64,000 bases of DNA from Peptococcaceae bacterium BRH_c4a (GCA_000961585.1 LADN01000023.1:99382-163381), one strand, 5' to 3'. Shown: positions 35,242-44,037, numbered from the stretch's first letter. The notes: a model not told the origin generated them from the letters alone. Translations and numbers: made by a program.

Positions 35242-35973
35242 ATGATTACTATTTTAAGCGCCATTGCCGCCCTTGCGGCCGGAATGATCAAAACCACCTT
35301 CGGAATTGGAGCCGGGGTTTTCCTAACCCCCCTGATGTCACTTATCATGGCCCCCAAAACAGCAGTGGCCCTGATGGCTCCCATGATGCTCATAACCGAT
35401 ATATCCACCCTCTGGCTGCACTGGAAGAAATGGGATCTGAAATATATTTATATTCTTTCGCCGGGATTTTTGGTGGGAGTGCTGGCCGGTTCATATTATC
35501 TGGCCTGGGCCTCACCCTCCCTGACCAAGGTTACCATCGGGATAATAGCCATGATTTTCAGCGCCTACCAGATTGCCAGGATAAAATTTCCCAGTTTTTT
35601 TTCCACAGTTGATCTCAATACCGCCACAGGTGTATTGATCAGTATTATTGGAGGAATCTCATCGGCCATAGCGCACTCCGGGGGAATAATTATTACCATC
35701 TACCTGGTTACCAAAAATCTGAGTAAAAGCTCCTTTGTGGCCACCCTGGTGGGGATACTTTTTTTCAGTGATGTGCTGAAAATGATTACCTACACCAAAC
35801 TAAACCTTCTTAGTCAGCCCCTTCTCATATCCGGACTGGAGCTGACGCCGGCCCTTTTCCTGGGAAGCTGGCTGGGAAGCAAAGCAATAGACAAACTTTC
35901 GGATAAACAATTTATACTCTACGTTAACCTGCTTATATTTGTAAGTGGAGTCATCCTAACTGTTCGACACTAA
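35242..35973 (+). CDS. TauE/SafE-family sulfite (sulfoacid) exporter
   Basis: 243-aa membrane protein with about eight hydrophobic segments and the TauE pattern: GMIKTTFGIGAGVFLTPLMSLIMAPKTAVALMAPMMLITDI in the first repeat and GGISSAIAHSGGIIITIYLVTKNLSKSSFVATLVGILFFSDVLK in the second. Family members export sulfite or organic sulfo-compounds. The position beside sulfonate genes supports export of the sulfite released by SuyAB. ATG 35242 follows CAGGTG; an upstream GTG at 35233 is less likely. Confidence 0.85.
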   Translation: MITILSAIAALAAGMIKTTFGIGAGVFLTPLMSLIMAPKTAVALMAPMMLITDISTLWLHWKKWDLKYIYILSPGFLVGVLAGSYYLAWASPSLTKVTIGIIAMIFSAYQIARIKFPSFFSTVDLNTATGVLISIIGGISSAIAHSGGIIITIYLVTKNLSKSSFVATLVGILFFSDVLKMITYTKLNLLSQPLLISGLELTPALFLGSWLGSKAIDKLSDKQFILYVNLLIFVSGVILTVRH

Positions 35974-36085
35974 AATTTTTCCTATATACTTCAACAAAGA
36001 TTTATTAATAATCCGGCTTCCGAAAAAATTTAGTTGTCCGAATTATTTAACTTGTCTATAATAAAAGTACATTGTCAGAGGTATT

Positions 36086-36096
36086 AGGTAATACCG
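36086..36096. promoter_or_regulatory. GntR/FadR-type operator upstream of orphan tctC
   Basis: AGGTAATACCG, inside GTCAGAGGTATTAGGTAATACC. The sequence TGTCAGAGGT just before it also precedes the operator at 39557. It lies 164 nt before the tctC start, in a 286-nt AT-rich gene-free stretch. Confidence 0.55.
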
Positions 36097-36259
36097 GTAA
36101 ATCATTGAACAAATTCCCTGGAAGGGAGGAATGCCAGTATCATATCCTAACCGGCTATACTTCCGGTAAAACTGATTTAGGGGAATATTATTTTTCAGCA
36201 TTTGACTGTCCCATCAGAGTAGCCACAGAATTAATCGGACCTACAGGAGGATGTAATTT

Positions 36260-37240
36260 ATGAAACTTAAAGTTTTTCGCAGGCTGTCAATACTGTCAGC
36301 CATCCTGGTTTTTATTTTAGCGGTAAGCGGTTGCGGACAAAAAGAGGGTAAAGAAATCAGCTATCCAACAAAACAGGTTAATGTTATCCAGGTGTTTACA
36401 GCCGGAGGGCCTTTGGACATACAATCCCGGGTGGTGGAAAAATACTGGAAAGCCCAATTCAACAATCAGTCAATGGTTTTTGATTATAAAGTGGGGGCCG
36501 GGGGCCAGGTGGGGATGACCGAAATCGCCAAGGCCAACCCTGACGGCTACACCATTGGGGGAATCAGCTTTCCGCACATAGTACTGCAAGCCCTCGGCAA
36601 ACAGTCAACCTTCAAACTGGAGGAATTTGCCTTTATTTCTCAGGGAGTGGTGGATCCAACAGTGCTGGCAGTAAATAACAAGAGTAAGATTCAGAATGTA
36701 AAAGATTTCATTTCCGAGGCTACAAGCAAAAATGGTGAAATGACTGTAGGCATAGTGGGCACCTTGAGCGGTCAGCATATCGCCCTTCTGCAGATGATGG
36801 ATATTCTGAATGTTAAAGTTAAGCCTGTGGTATTCCCGGGATCTGCCGACTCGAACACGGCGCTAAGGGGCGGACATATTGACGCTCAACTGGGTAACCT
36901 CACCGATGTAATGCGTAACAAGGACGCCTTCAGATCCATAGCCATTGCCACCAGTGAAAGACATAAATGGCTTCCTGATGCCCCAACCTTCAAGGAGCAG
37001 GGCTTTGAGCTAATCTCAGATATAAGGCGGGGATTCGCCGTTAATGCCAAGGTAGATCCGGCAATCCTTAAAAAGCTGAGGGATGGCATGGAAAAAATAA
37101 GCAAAAATCCTGAATACATTAAAGACATGGAAAAGGCGGGGCTATACGCAGAGTACATGTCCGGCGAGGAATTCCAGAAGTATATGGAGAAATACCGGGA
37201 ACAGGCCAGCCAGATAATGAAAAAGCATGGATTAATATAG
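36260..37240 (+). CDS. TctC-family tripartite transporter receptor lipoprotein (orphan)
   Basis: 326-aa extracytoplasmic solute receptor. The lipoprotein signal ends at VSGCGQ (Cys ~25). The mature part has the TctC/Bug pattern YPTKQVNVIQVFTAGGPLDIQSRVVEKYWKAQFNNQSMVFDYKVGAGGQVG and later GGHIDAQLGNLTDVM. It is highly similar to the receptor at 44038-45027 but stands alone without tctA/tctB, flanked by its own operator and terminator. It probably shares the TctAB permease at 42 kb and widens its ligand range. Confidence 0.93.
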   Translation: MKLKVFRRLSILSAILVFILAVSGCGQKEGKEISYPTKQVNVIQVFTAGGPLDIQSRVVEKYWKAQFNNQSMVFDYKVGAGGQVGMTEIAKANPDGYTIGGISFPHIVLQALGKQSTFKLEEFAFISQGVVDPTVLAVNNKSKIQNVKDFISEATSKNGEMTVGIVGTLSGQHIALLQMMDILNVKVKPVVFPGSADSNTALRGGHIDAQLGNLTDVMRNKDAFRSIAIATSERHKWLPDAPTFKEQGFELISDIRRGFAVNAKVDPAILKKLRDGMEKISKNPEYIKDMEKAGLYAEYMSGEEFQKYMEKYREQASQIMKKHGLI

Positions 37241-37262
37241 CGTTATAATTGTATCACTTGCT

Positions 37263-37299
37263 AAGCCCCGGATATAAGAACCACAAAAATCCGGGGCTT
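37263..37299 (+). terminator. Terminator of orphan tctC
   Basis: 11-bp perfect stem AAGCCCCGGAT/ATCCGGGGCTT with a 15-nt loop, then GCATTTTG, 22 nt after the stop codon. Confidence 0.8.
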
Positions 37300-37470
37300 G
37301 CATTTTGTATACATGCAACAGGTGCAATGATATTATGATACATTAATATGGTTGATATATTGTATACTTGTCAGAGGTTACTTTCTCATTATTATGGAAT
37401 AACCTATAATGATAAAAGCGCATTAGCAACCACAGAATAATTCAGCTTGTTAACGAAAGGATGTATTTAA

Positions 37471-38175
37471 TTGGAATACCTTCCGATACTGGCCAGCATA
37501 TTTATGATCAACATTGTTTTAAGCGGAGATAACGCCGTAGTCATAGCCATGGCCAGCCGAAACCTGCCGCCCAAGCAGCAAAAGGCGGCAATCTTTATAG
37601 GAAGCGGCGGAGCTATTGTTTTCAGAATCATTTTGACGGTAGTGATAGTGTTTTTGCTGAAAATACCCTTTCTGCAGGCGGTGGGCGGGCTTCTGCTGGT
37701 ATACATCGCCGTGAAGCTTCTGGCCAATGATGGTTCTGGGGAGGAATGCGAAGCCGCATCGAACCTTATGCAGGCCATCAGAGTAATCATATTTGCCGAT
37801 CTGATTATGAGTCTGGACAACACCCTGGCCATTGCCGCAGTAAGTAAGGGGAACTGGTTGATGATCATAATCGGTCTGGCCACCAGCATACCCATAATTA
37901 TATTCTGTAGCCAGATACTGCTTTATTTGATGAAGAAATTTCCGGTTATAATCTACATTGGATCGGGCATACTGGCCTGGACAGCCGGGAAAATGCTGGT
38001 GGAAGACCCGAAGATTAGCCAGTTTTTGCATCAATCCTATAGCGCCAACAGTTTGGTCGGCATTCTTGATGTGGCGGTGCCTTTGGTGATTACCGCAGGT
38101 GTCATAGGTTACGGCTGGTATGTCAATTCAAGGGCCCCCCACTGTGAGATTGCGGGCAAGGAAGAAAATGCATAG
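37471..38175 (+). CDS. TerC/YjbE-family integral membrane protein
   Basis: 234-aa protein with seven hydrophobic segments and the TerC signature acid motifs INIVLSGDNAVVIAMASRNLP (near the N-terminus) and ADLIMSLDNTLAIAAVSKG (~residue 110). TerC-family proteins are tied to metal-ion (notably manganese) export and loading of exported enzymes. The start is TTG at 37471, 8 nt after AAAGGATG. Its link to the sulfonate genes around it is unclear. Confidence 0.88.
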   Translation: MEYLPILASIFMINIVLSGDNAVVIAMASRNLPPKQQKAAIFIGSGGAIVFRIILTVVIVFLLKIPFLQAVGGLLLVYIAVKLLANDGSGEECEAASNLMQAIRVIIFADLIMSLDNTLAIAAVSKGNWLMIIIGLATSIPIIIFCSQILLYLMKKFPVIIYIGSGILAWTAGKMLVEDPKISQFLHQSYSANSLVGILDVAVPLVITAGVIGYGWYVNSRAPHCEIAGKEENA

Positions 38176-38216
38176 CCACCCTGAAAACACCTCATACTGC
38201 CGACCTTATTCTGTCG

Positions 38217-38651
38217 GAATCCAGACTCCAGAATACAGAACTCAGGACACAGGACTCAGAATATTAAAGCATTAAAGCGCTAAAGCCTTATCGGCGCTAG
38301 TTCCTCCGGGGGTCGCTTGAGGGTCGCTACATGGTCGCTAATGGGTAGGTGGAGCGATTTAAGTCCGGCCTGCATTACCTCCTGCTGCAACTGTCTCTAA
38401 ACTCGGTCGCCAACGGAATGCCGACCGCCTCCAACGCCGCATCCATGCGTCGATTCCGGCTTCCGGCTGCGTCCTGCAGCCGGCTCGGCATTCCGTAAGC
38501 TCGGTCGTTAAGAGACAGTAGCAGCCTCCGGCACATTCCGCACGGACTAAAACCCCTCCCCCTCACTGCATGTCGCTGTGGGGTCGCTTGAGGGTCGCTT
38601 TTAAGGCAGGCTGTCACCATTCTGGATTCTGGCTCCTGGCTCCTGGATTCC
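38217..38651. repeat. Composite intergenic repeat with nested inverted and direct repeats
   Basis: The 536 nt between terC and the gntR gene hold no gene but much structure. Outer GGAATCCAG-type arrays lie in inverted orientation (38217-38260 and 38613-38651). A 20-bp exact direct repeat GGGGTCGCTTGAGGGTCGCT occurs at 38309-38328 and 38580-38599. Inside are an inverted pair 38384-38398/38511-38525 (14 of 15), an inner exact pair 38414-38424/38485-38495 (CGGAATGCCGA) and a hairpin 38463-38483. Composition is GC-rich against AT-rich surroundings. It looks like an immobile repeat family or MITE-like insertion. Confidence 0.65.
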
Positions 38652-38668
38652 GCCGTCTGCAAGACGGC

Positions 38669-38692
38669 AACGCCCGTTAGGGCGTTTTTTTA
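38669..38692 (+). terminator. Rho-independent terminator
   Basis: AACGCCC-GTTA-GGGCGTT followed by a T run on the plus strand; a second small hairpin (CCGTCT-GCA-AGACGG) lies just before. It blocks plus-strand transcription entering the gntR gene from the 3' side. Confidence 0.85.
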
Positions 38693-38711
38693 TATAGTGT
38701 CTATAGTGTTA

Positions 38712-39440
38712 TCATTCCCTGGTGGCATTCTCCCGGATGATAGACTTCTCGACGCTTTCAATGTGATCGTACATTGCCCTGCTGGCTTTCTTTCCATCCC
38801 TGGCCATAATGGCCCTGGCGATTTCCTCGTGGTCTATAATGGATTGGTTAACCCTTCCAGGAACCTTCATTGTTTTTGCCCTGACCTTCATCAGTGCCTC
38901 CATCAGCCCTCCCATTACCATTCCCAAAACATTGTTGTGCGAGGCCGCAATAACAGCGTTATGGAATATGGTATCGTGGTTGGTTATCACCTCAACCCTG
39001 ATATCGGATTGCTGACAGGCTTCCTTTGCCTCTGAAACCAGTCTGTCAATATATAACCTCTCCTCTTTGGTTGCCCTCTCGGCAGCCCACCGGGCACCCT
39101 GGGTTTCCAGAACCTTTCTTATTTCAAAAAGCTGCTCAATTTCTTCTTTTTTAAGTATCAGGGCATCTCCAACCTTGTTTATTACAGACCCGAGATTAGC
39201 CTCCTCCACAAAAACCCCGTGCCCTTTTCTGATGACCACCAGACCCATGGCAGAAAGTGTTTTAATAGCCTCGCGCACAGAGGTCCTGCTGACATTCATA
39301 ATTTCAGCCAATTCCCGTTCGGGGGGCAGTTTATCACCGGGTTTCAGCTTACCCTCAAACATCAATGATTTTATCTGGGAAACTATTCGTTCTGACCGAC
39401 TTTTATTTTCTGTTACTACCGGCTTAAATTTTTCACTCAT
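38712..39440 (-). CDS. FadR-subfamily GntR transcriptional regulator (FCD domain)
   Basis: 242-aa regulator. The N-terminal winged helix reads GKLKPGDKLPPERELAEIMNVSRTSVREAIKTLSAMGLVVIRKGHGVFV (residues ~30-78). The C-terminal FCD ligand domain has the metal-binding positions NHDTIFHNAVIAAS, DHEEIARAI and AMYDHIESVE. A GGAGG site precedes the ATG. FCD regulators bind TGGT-n3-ACCA-type palindromes; such a site lies 117 nt upstream of this gene, suggesting autoregulation, and five more are near sulfolactate genes. The ligand may be sulfolactate or sulfopyruvate. Confidence 0.92.
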   Translation of the reverse strand: MSEKFKPVVTENKSRSERIVSQIKSLMFEGKLKPGDKLPPERELAEIMNVSRTSVREAIKTLSAMGLVVIRKGHGVFVEEANLGSVINKVGDALILKKEEIEQLFEIRKVLETQGARWAAERATKEERLYIDRLVSEAKEACQQSDIRVEVITNHDTIFHNAVIAASHNNVLGMVMGGLMEALMKVRAKTMKVPGRVNQSIIDHEEIARAIMARDGKKASRAMYDHIESVEKSIIRENATRE

Positions 39441-39556
39441 ACCGTATTAACCTCCAAAAAATAAATGCTCTCACTTAACACTCAAATACTACCTTCAACA
39501 ATATAAAAATGGGATTGTCCAAAGAAAAAACAAACCACTCCGTCAGAACATGTCAG

Positions 39557-39567
39557 AGGTAATACCA
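39557..39567. promoter_or_regulatory. GntR/FadR-type operator near gntR
   Basis: AGGTAATACCA inside TGTCAGAGGTAATACC. The 15-nt string GAGGTAATACCAATA is identical to the TRAP-operon site at 24.54 kb. Confidence 0.65.
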
Positions 39568-39723
39568 ATAATAAATATACTATGAGCCTTCCCCAAACAC
39601 AAGAAAAAATATAACATTGATAAATATACACAATCTCCTGGGATCAATAATCCCACTAGTGAGAAAATAAAAATATTTATTGACGCCCTTTGGGGGCAAG
39701 GTTAAAATGTTCTTAACTTCGGT

Positions 39724-39734
39724 TGGTCATACCA
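39724..39734. promoter_or_regulatory. GntR/FadR-type operator near slcC
   Basis: TGGTCATACCA, a perfect TGGT-n3-ACCA palindrome 65 nt before the slcC start. Confidence 0.7.
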
Positions 39735-39798
39735 CATACCTATTACATTATACCAAAATATTTGCCCAAAATAATACAAATGCAAGGGTGGAGCAGAT

Positions 39799-40743
39799 TT
39801 GAAAATTGTTATAACTGAAATCATCTGGGAAGAGGGCCTGGAAGTATTGAACGGACTGGGAGAGGTATATTACCATCCCGATCTTTGGAAGTCGGACAAC
39901 CTTGTTTCAGCCATCGCAAAAGCTGATGCAATAATAGTGCGGAACCAGACCAGGGTTACCAGGGAATTACTTGCCTCCGCTCCTAATGTTAAAGTGCTTG
40001 GAAGACTGGGTGTAGGCCTGGACAATATTGACCTGAAAGCATGTGAAGATGCCGGTGTGACCGTTGTTTACGCCCGTAACGCCAATGCCGTGTCCGTTGC
40101 GGAGTACGTTTTTGCGGCTATGCTGTCATTTTCAAGGCAGCTTGAGGAGGCTTCTGCCGATGTAAAAAATGGAAACTGGAGCCGCAGGAGGTTTACCCTG
40201 TCTGAGTTGTATGGCAAGACACTGGGCCTTTTAGGTGTAGGTGAGATTGGCGCCCGTCTGGCCATCCGGGCCAAGGCCTTTGGGATGAACATAATTGGTT
40301 TCGACCCCTTCCTTCCCCCCTATGAACTGGCCTGTACCGACTTTGGCGTACACATGACCGGGCTTGGAGAAGTGTTATCTCAATCCGATTTTATCAGCCT
40401 TCACGTTCCTCTTACCGACAAAACCAGGAATTTAGTTAGCAAAAAGAATATTGAACTGATGAAACCCAATACCGTTATCATAAATACCTCCCGGGGCGGG
40501 ATAGTAAATGAGGAGGATCTTTACGAGGCCATAAAGAATAAGCAAATAGCCGGTGCAGCACTGGATGTGCTGTCCACGGAGCCTCCCGCAGGATCACCTC
40601 TTCTGGAACTGGATAACATTATAGTAAGCCCCCATATAGCAGGTCTTACAGAGGAGTCTCAGGTTCGCACCTCAGTGTTGGTTGCCGGTGAGGTACGCAA
40701 GATTCTGACAGGGCAGGCATCCAGTTGCAAGGTAAAGTTTTAG
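39799..40743 (+). CDS. slcC: D-isomer 2-hydroxyacid dehydrogenase, putative (S)-sulfolactate dehydrogenase
   Basis: 314-aa NAD-dependent enzyme of the phosphoglycerate dehydrogenase family. NAD site LGLLGVGEIGARLAIRAKAFG (residues ~142-162) and catalytic Arg (IINTSRGG), Glu (LSTEPP) and His (SPHIAG) are present. The pairing with a ComC-type dehydrogenase, a TTT transporter and SuyAB elsewhere matches the known slcC-comC sulfolactate route, in which SlcC oxidises (S)-sulfolactate to sulfopyruvate. The start is TTG at 39799. Without the context it would be called only a 2-hydroxyacid dehydrogenase. Confidence 0.8.
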   Translation: MKIVITEIIWEEGLEVLNGLGEVYYHPDLWKSDNLVSAIAKADAIIVRNQTRVTRELLASAPNVKVLGRLGVGLDNIDLKACEDAGVTVVYARNANAVSVAEYVFAAMLSFSRQLEEASADVKNGNWSRRRFTLSELYGKTLGLLGVGEIGARLAIRAKAFGMNIIGFDPFLPPYELACTDFGVHMTGLGEVLSQSDFISLHVPLTDKTRNLVSKKNIELMKPNTVIINTSRGGIVNEEDLYEAIKNKQIAGAALDVLSTEPPAGSPLLELDNIIVSPHIAGLTEESQVRTSVLVAGEVRKILTGQASSCKVKF

Positions 40744-40800
40744 GCCTTTGACCGTTCCCGGTGAATGTAGCCTATGAAATCAGAACGGAGGATATCAGAA

Positions 40801-41841
40801 ATGCTACACTTTCAGCAGCAAATAGTATTTGAATTTTGCCGGAAGTTACTCCAGGGCGCCGGTGTTCCGGAGGATGAAGCCGCTATTGTTACAGACGTTC
40901 TGGTGGACACCAGCCTTGAGGGCATAGATACCCACGGCGTCAGCCGGCTGCCTGTATACCTTACAAGAATACAAAATGGGCGTATTAATGCTAAAGCAAA
41001 CATAAAGGTTGACAGAACCGCCCCTTCCCTGGCCAACATAGACGGTGACAATGGCCTGGGCCAGTTGGTGGGAGTCAGGTCTATGCAAGTGGCCGTAAAA
41101 TTGGCCGGAGAGGCCGGGGTGGGCGCAGTTGCAGTAAAGCACAGCAACCATTTTGGAGCGTCTTCATATTACTGCAAGATGGCCAGTTCCTGCGGCATGG
41201 TGGGAATGGCCTTTACCAACACCCCCTCGGGAATTCCTCCCTGGGGAGGCAAAGAGGCCTATTTCGGCACCAACCCCATATCCTTCGCTTTTCCCGGCAA
41301 AGAACAGCCGGTGGTCATAGATATGTCCTCCAGCACCGTGGCCCGCGGCAACATTATTCTGGCCGCCAAGGAAGGAAAACCCATCCCCGAAGGCTGGGCC
41401 ATTGACAGTGAGGGACGTCCCACCACCGACGCCAGGGCAGCCCTGGCCGGAGCCGTACTGCCCATGGCCGGTCCAAAGGGCTACGCCATGGCCCTGGCGG
41501 TGGAAATTATGTCCGGAATACTGAGCGGGTCGGCATACGGTCCAAGGGTTGGCTGGATTTATGATGAAAGCACCCTGCCAGTTAATATAGGCCACTTTTT
41601 CCTGTCCATTGACATAAGCAGACTGATGCCCCAATCAGAGTTTTTATCACGAATGGATCATATGACCGGCGAGATAAAAAACTCCCCCAGGGCTGATGGA
41701 GTAAAGGAAATATTCATTCCCGGCGAAAGAAGGACTAATAGCGCCAGGAAGAGAGCCGGAGAAGGGATTCCCATTTCCCCGCAACTCCTTGATGAACTTA
41801 ACAAATTGGCCCGTGAGATGGGAGTTGATCCACTGGAATAG
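40801..41841 (+). CDS. comC: Malate/L-lactate dehydrogenase-family enzyme, putative (R)-sulfolactate dehydrogenase
   Basis: 346-aa enzyme of the LDH2/MDH2 (YlbC/ComC) NAD(P)H-dependent family, with LEGIDTHGVSRLPVYLTRIQNG, AVKHSNHFGASSYYCKMASS carrying the catalytic His, and TNTPSGIPPWGGKEAYFGTNPISFAFPG. ComC reduces sulfopyruvate to (R)-sulfolactate, the form cleaved by SuyAB. ATG 40801 is 9 nt after GGAGG; the longer frame from 40774 would cover that site. It follows slcC closely in one operon, and the tct transport genes come next. Confidence 0.85.
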   Translation: MLHFQQQIVFEFCRKLLQGAGVPEDEAAIVTDVLVDTSLEGIDTHGVSRLPVYLTRIQNGRINAKANIKVDRTAPSLANIDGDNGLGQLVGVRSMQVAVKLAGEAGVGAVAVKHSNHFGASSYYCKMASSCGMVGMAFTNTPSGIPPWGGKEAYFGTNPISFAFPGKEQPVVIDMSSSTVARGNIILAAKEGKPIPEGWAIDSEGRPTTDARAALAGAVLPMAGPKGYAMALAVEIMSGILSGSAYGPRVGWIYDESTLPVNIGHFFLSIDISRLMPQSEFLSRMDHMTGEIKNSPRADGVKEIFIPGERRTNSARKRAGEGIPISPQLLDELNKLAREMGVDPLE

Positions 41842-41992
41842 ATATATGGGTGAGGTATTGAAAATAAATATGCCATGCTGCGGAGGTGATGATGTCGATT
41901 AATTCCCTGGCGCTATAAATAAAGTACCTATTGAATGAGAAGCCTTTGAAATTTCATATATCCGGGGGTTAAGCCTTAAGGGGTGATAAAAT

Positions 41993-42445
41993 TTGAAAAA
42001 AATTAATTTATACATGAGCATTGTTTTAAGCGCCCTATCTGTTTTTGTGATGGTAGAGTCTAAGAAAATGCCGGCCGAGATCGCCGGTTTGGGCATGGGC
42101 CCTGGTGTACTGCCTTTCTGGCTGGGGGCGGGAATTCTTCTTCTCAGTATTATACTGGCGGTGGAATCCCTTCTGGATAAAAGATCACCAAAGAAAGTGT
42201 TCAACATTTCCGAGATTAAAAACATGGGAATAATGTTTCTGGCCCTGGTTCTTTATGCAATATCGGTAGATTTGTTTGGTTTTGGCATATCCACTTTGCT
42301 GCTGGTATTCTTCCTTGTCAGACGGCTGGGCAAGTACGCCTGGTGGAAATGCGGAACAATTGGTGTAATTGTTTCTTCGGTTTCTGTTTACCTGTTCCGT
42401 GTCCTTCTTGAAATGCCCCTGCCAACGGGCATTGTGGGATTCTGA
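41993..42445 (+). CDS. TctB-family tripartite transporter small membrane subunit
   Basis: 150-aa protein with four hydrophobic segments (INLYMSIVLSALSVFVMV, GVLPFWLGAGILLLSIILAV, NMGIMFLALVLYAISVDLFGFGISTLLLVFFLV, IGVIVSSVSVYLFRVLL), as expected for TctB. It starts with TTG after GGGGTGAT and lies 21 nt before tctA. The 150-nt gap after comC holds only an 8-codon ORF. With TctA and TctC it forms a sodium- or proton-driven importer, corresponding to SlcG-type genes in sulfolactate clusters. Confidence 0.85.
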   Translation: MKKINLYMSIVLSALSVFVMVESKKMPAEIAGLGMGPGVLPFWLGAGILLLSIILAVESLLDKRSPKKVFNISEIKNMGIMFLALVLYAISVDLFGFGISTLLLVFFLVRRLGKYAWWKCGTIGVIVSSVSVYLFRVLLEMPLPTGIVGF

Positions 42446-42466
42446 TCAAAAATGTGAGGTGAGACA

Positions 42467-43978
42467 ATGCCCAGCTTTGATCTTCTAATGCAAGGATTTG
42501 CCACAGCAATATCGCCTGAAAATTTATTTTTTGCCTTCCTTGGCGCCTTAATGGGGACTTTGATCGGCGTCCTCCCCGGTATTGGACCCACCTCGGGAAT
42601 AGCCATGCTGTTACCGCTGACCACTATACTGCCGCCAACACCCGCCATCATAATGCTGGCCGGGCTTTACTACGGAGCCATGTATGGAGGGTCCACAACG
42701 GCAATTCTTGTGAACATCCCTGGTGAGGTTGCTTCCGTTCCCACCGCCATGGATGGCTATAAACTGGCCCGGAAAGGACAGGCGGGGCCGGCCCTGGCCA
42801 CTGCGGCCATTTCATCCTTTGTGGCCGGAACCCTGAGCCTTGTAGGCCTTACCTTCTTTGCCCCGACCCTGGCAGGTTTTTCTCTGAAATTCGGACCTCC
42901 TGAATACTTTGCCCTGATGATACTGGCGCTCAGCGTTGTGGTCAACCTGACCGGAAAATCTCTGGTCAAGGGTTTAATCGCCGGGTTACTGGGGTTCCTT
43001 ATCGCGGTTATCGGCCTCGACCCCATGAGTGGCTACGCCAGGTTTTCCTTCGGGAATGTCAATATGATGTCGGGGATTGATTTTATCAGCGTAATTATAG
43101 GACTTTTCGCAGTGTCCGAGGTTCTATCCAATGTTGAAACCCACGTGGTAGACGTTTACAAGGCCAAGCTGACTGGCTTGATGCCCACCCTTAAAGACCT
43201 GCGCCAGATTACCCCGACAATGCTGCGTTCCACTGTTATCGGATTTTTCATGGGACTGCTGCCCGGCTGCAGCCCCGGGGTTACCGCCTTTGTTGCCTAT
43301 GATACCGAGAAGCGGCTTTCCAAGCATCCGGAAAAATTCGGCACCGGAATACTGGAGGGAGTTGCTGCGCCCGAAGGGGCAAACAACGCCACAACCAGCG
43401 GGGGCTTTGTGCCTCTGATGGCCTTTGGAATTCCTTCGGGGCCAGCCCTGGCGGTGCTCCTGGGTGGCTTTATGATGTACGGTCTCCAGCCGGGCCCCAC
43501 CCTTTTTGAAAAGAATGCGGATTTTGTCTGGGCTGTCATAGCGTCAATGTATATTGGCAACGTCATGCTTCTCATTTTGAACCTTCCCCTGGTGGGGCTG
43601 TGGGCCAAGTTGGTGCGGGTTCCTTACCCTATTATGGCTCCCATGGTGCTGGTGTTTTCCATAATAGGGGCCTACAGTGTTAGAGGTAAGCTGTTTGATA
43701 TTGGCGTAGCCCTTTTCTTCGGCCTTATCGGATGGGTCATGAGGAAGGTGGAGCTTCCGGCCAGCCCCCTTATTCTTTGTTTAATACTGGCAACTATTTT
43801 GGAGACCTCGCTGAAACAATCCCTCAGCATGTCTACCGGCGGCCTGGGAATCTTCTTTACCAGACCAATATCACTAACCCTGATAACTGTCGCGCTTGTA
43901 TTGGTTGCATTTTCCCTTTACACCCGGTTCAAGCATCCGGAAAAAGCAAGTGAAGCCCTGGCGGAGGAGTCCGAATAA
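42467..43978 (+). CDS. TctA-family tripartite transporter large membrane subunit
   Basis: 503-aa permease with about 10-12 hydrophobic segments. Family motifs are GTLIGVLPGIGPTSGIAMLLPLTTILPPTPAIIMLAGLYYGAMYGGSTTAILVNIPGE at the N-terminus and FFMGLLPGCSPGVTAF, EGVAAPEGANNATTSGGFVPLMAFGIPSGPALAVLLGG in the second half. It forms the translocation path of the TTT importer. The length is normal. Position between tctB and tctC in the slcC-comC operon supports sulfolactate as cargo. Confidence 0.95.
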   Translation: MPSFDLLMQGFATAISPENLFFAFLGALMGTLIGVLPGIGPTSGIAMLLPLTTILPPTPAIIMLAGLYYGAMYGGSTTAILVNIPGEVASVPTAMDGYKLARKGQAGPALATAAISSFVAGTLSLVGLTFFAPTLAGFSLKFGPPEYFALMILALSVVVNLTGKSLVKGLIAGLLGFLIAVIGLDPMSGYARFSFGNVNMMSGIDFISVIIGLFAVSEVLSNVETHVVDVYKAKLTGLMPTLKDLRQITPTMLRSTVIGFFMGLLPGCSPGVTAFVAYDTEKRLSKHPEKFGTGILEGVAAPEGANNATTSGGFVPLMAFGIPSGPALAVLLGGFMMYGLQPGPTLFEKNADFVWAVIASMYIGNVMLLILNLPLVGLWAKLVRVPYPIMAPMVLVFSIIGAYSVRGKLFDIGVALFFGLIGWVMRKVELPASPLILCLILATILETSLKQSLSMSTGGLGIFFTRPISLTLITVALVLVAFSLYTRFKHPEKASEALAEESE

Positions 43979-44037
43979 GTTCTGAAATAGGGGGTGAAAC
44001 TAAATAGAGGGGATTGATTAAAAAAGGAGTGAAAACT

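Larger units (their letters stand above)
39441..39798. other. Divergent control region gntR / slcC-comC
   Basis: 358 nt, very AT-rich, no gene seen. It holds two GntR-type operators (39557-39567 and 39724-39734), one near each divergent start, plus the promoters of gntR and the slcC operon. Confidence 0.6.

Noticed and set aside
36072..36263. 63-codon ORF upstream of the orphan tctC
   Set aside because: It has no ribosome site, no recognisable family and covers the operator and promoter region.
37369..37381. TGTCAGAGGTTAC upstream of terC as a seventh GntR operator
   Set aside because: It shares the TGTCAGAGGT lead sequence of two operators but lacks the second ACC half-site.
38217..38651. 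CRISPR array
   Set aside because: The direct repeat occurs only twice, 271 nt apart, with structured sequence rather than spacers between.
41890..41921. 8-codon ORF with GGAGGTGATG upstream, between comC and tctB
   Set aside because: Too short to support as a gene; it may be a ribosome-site remnant.
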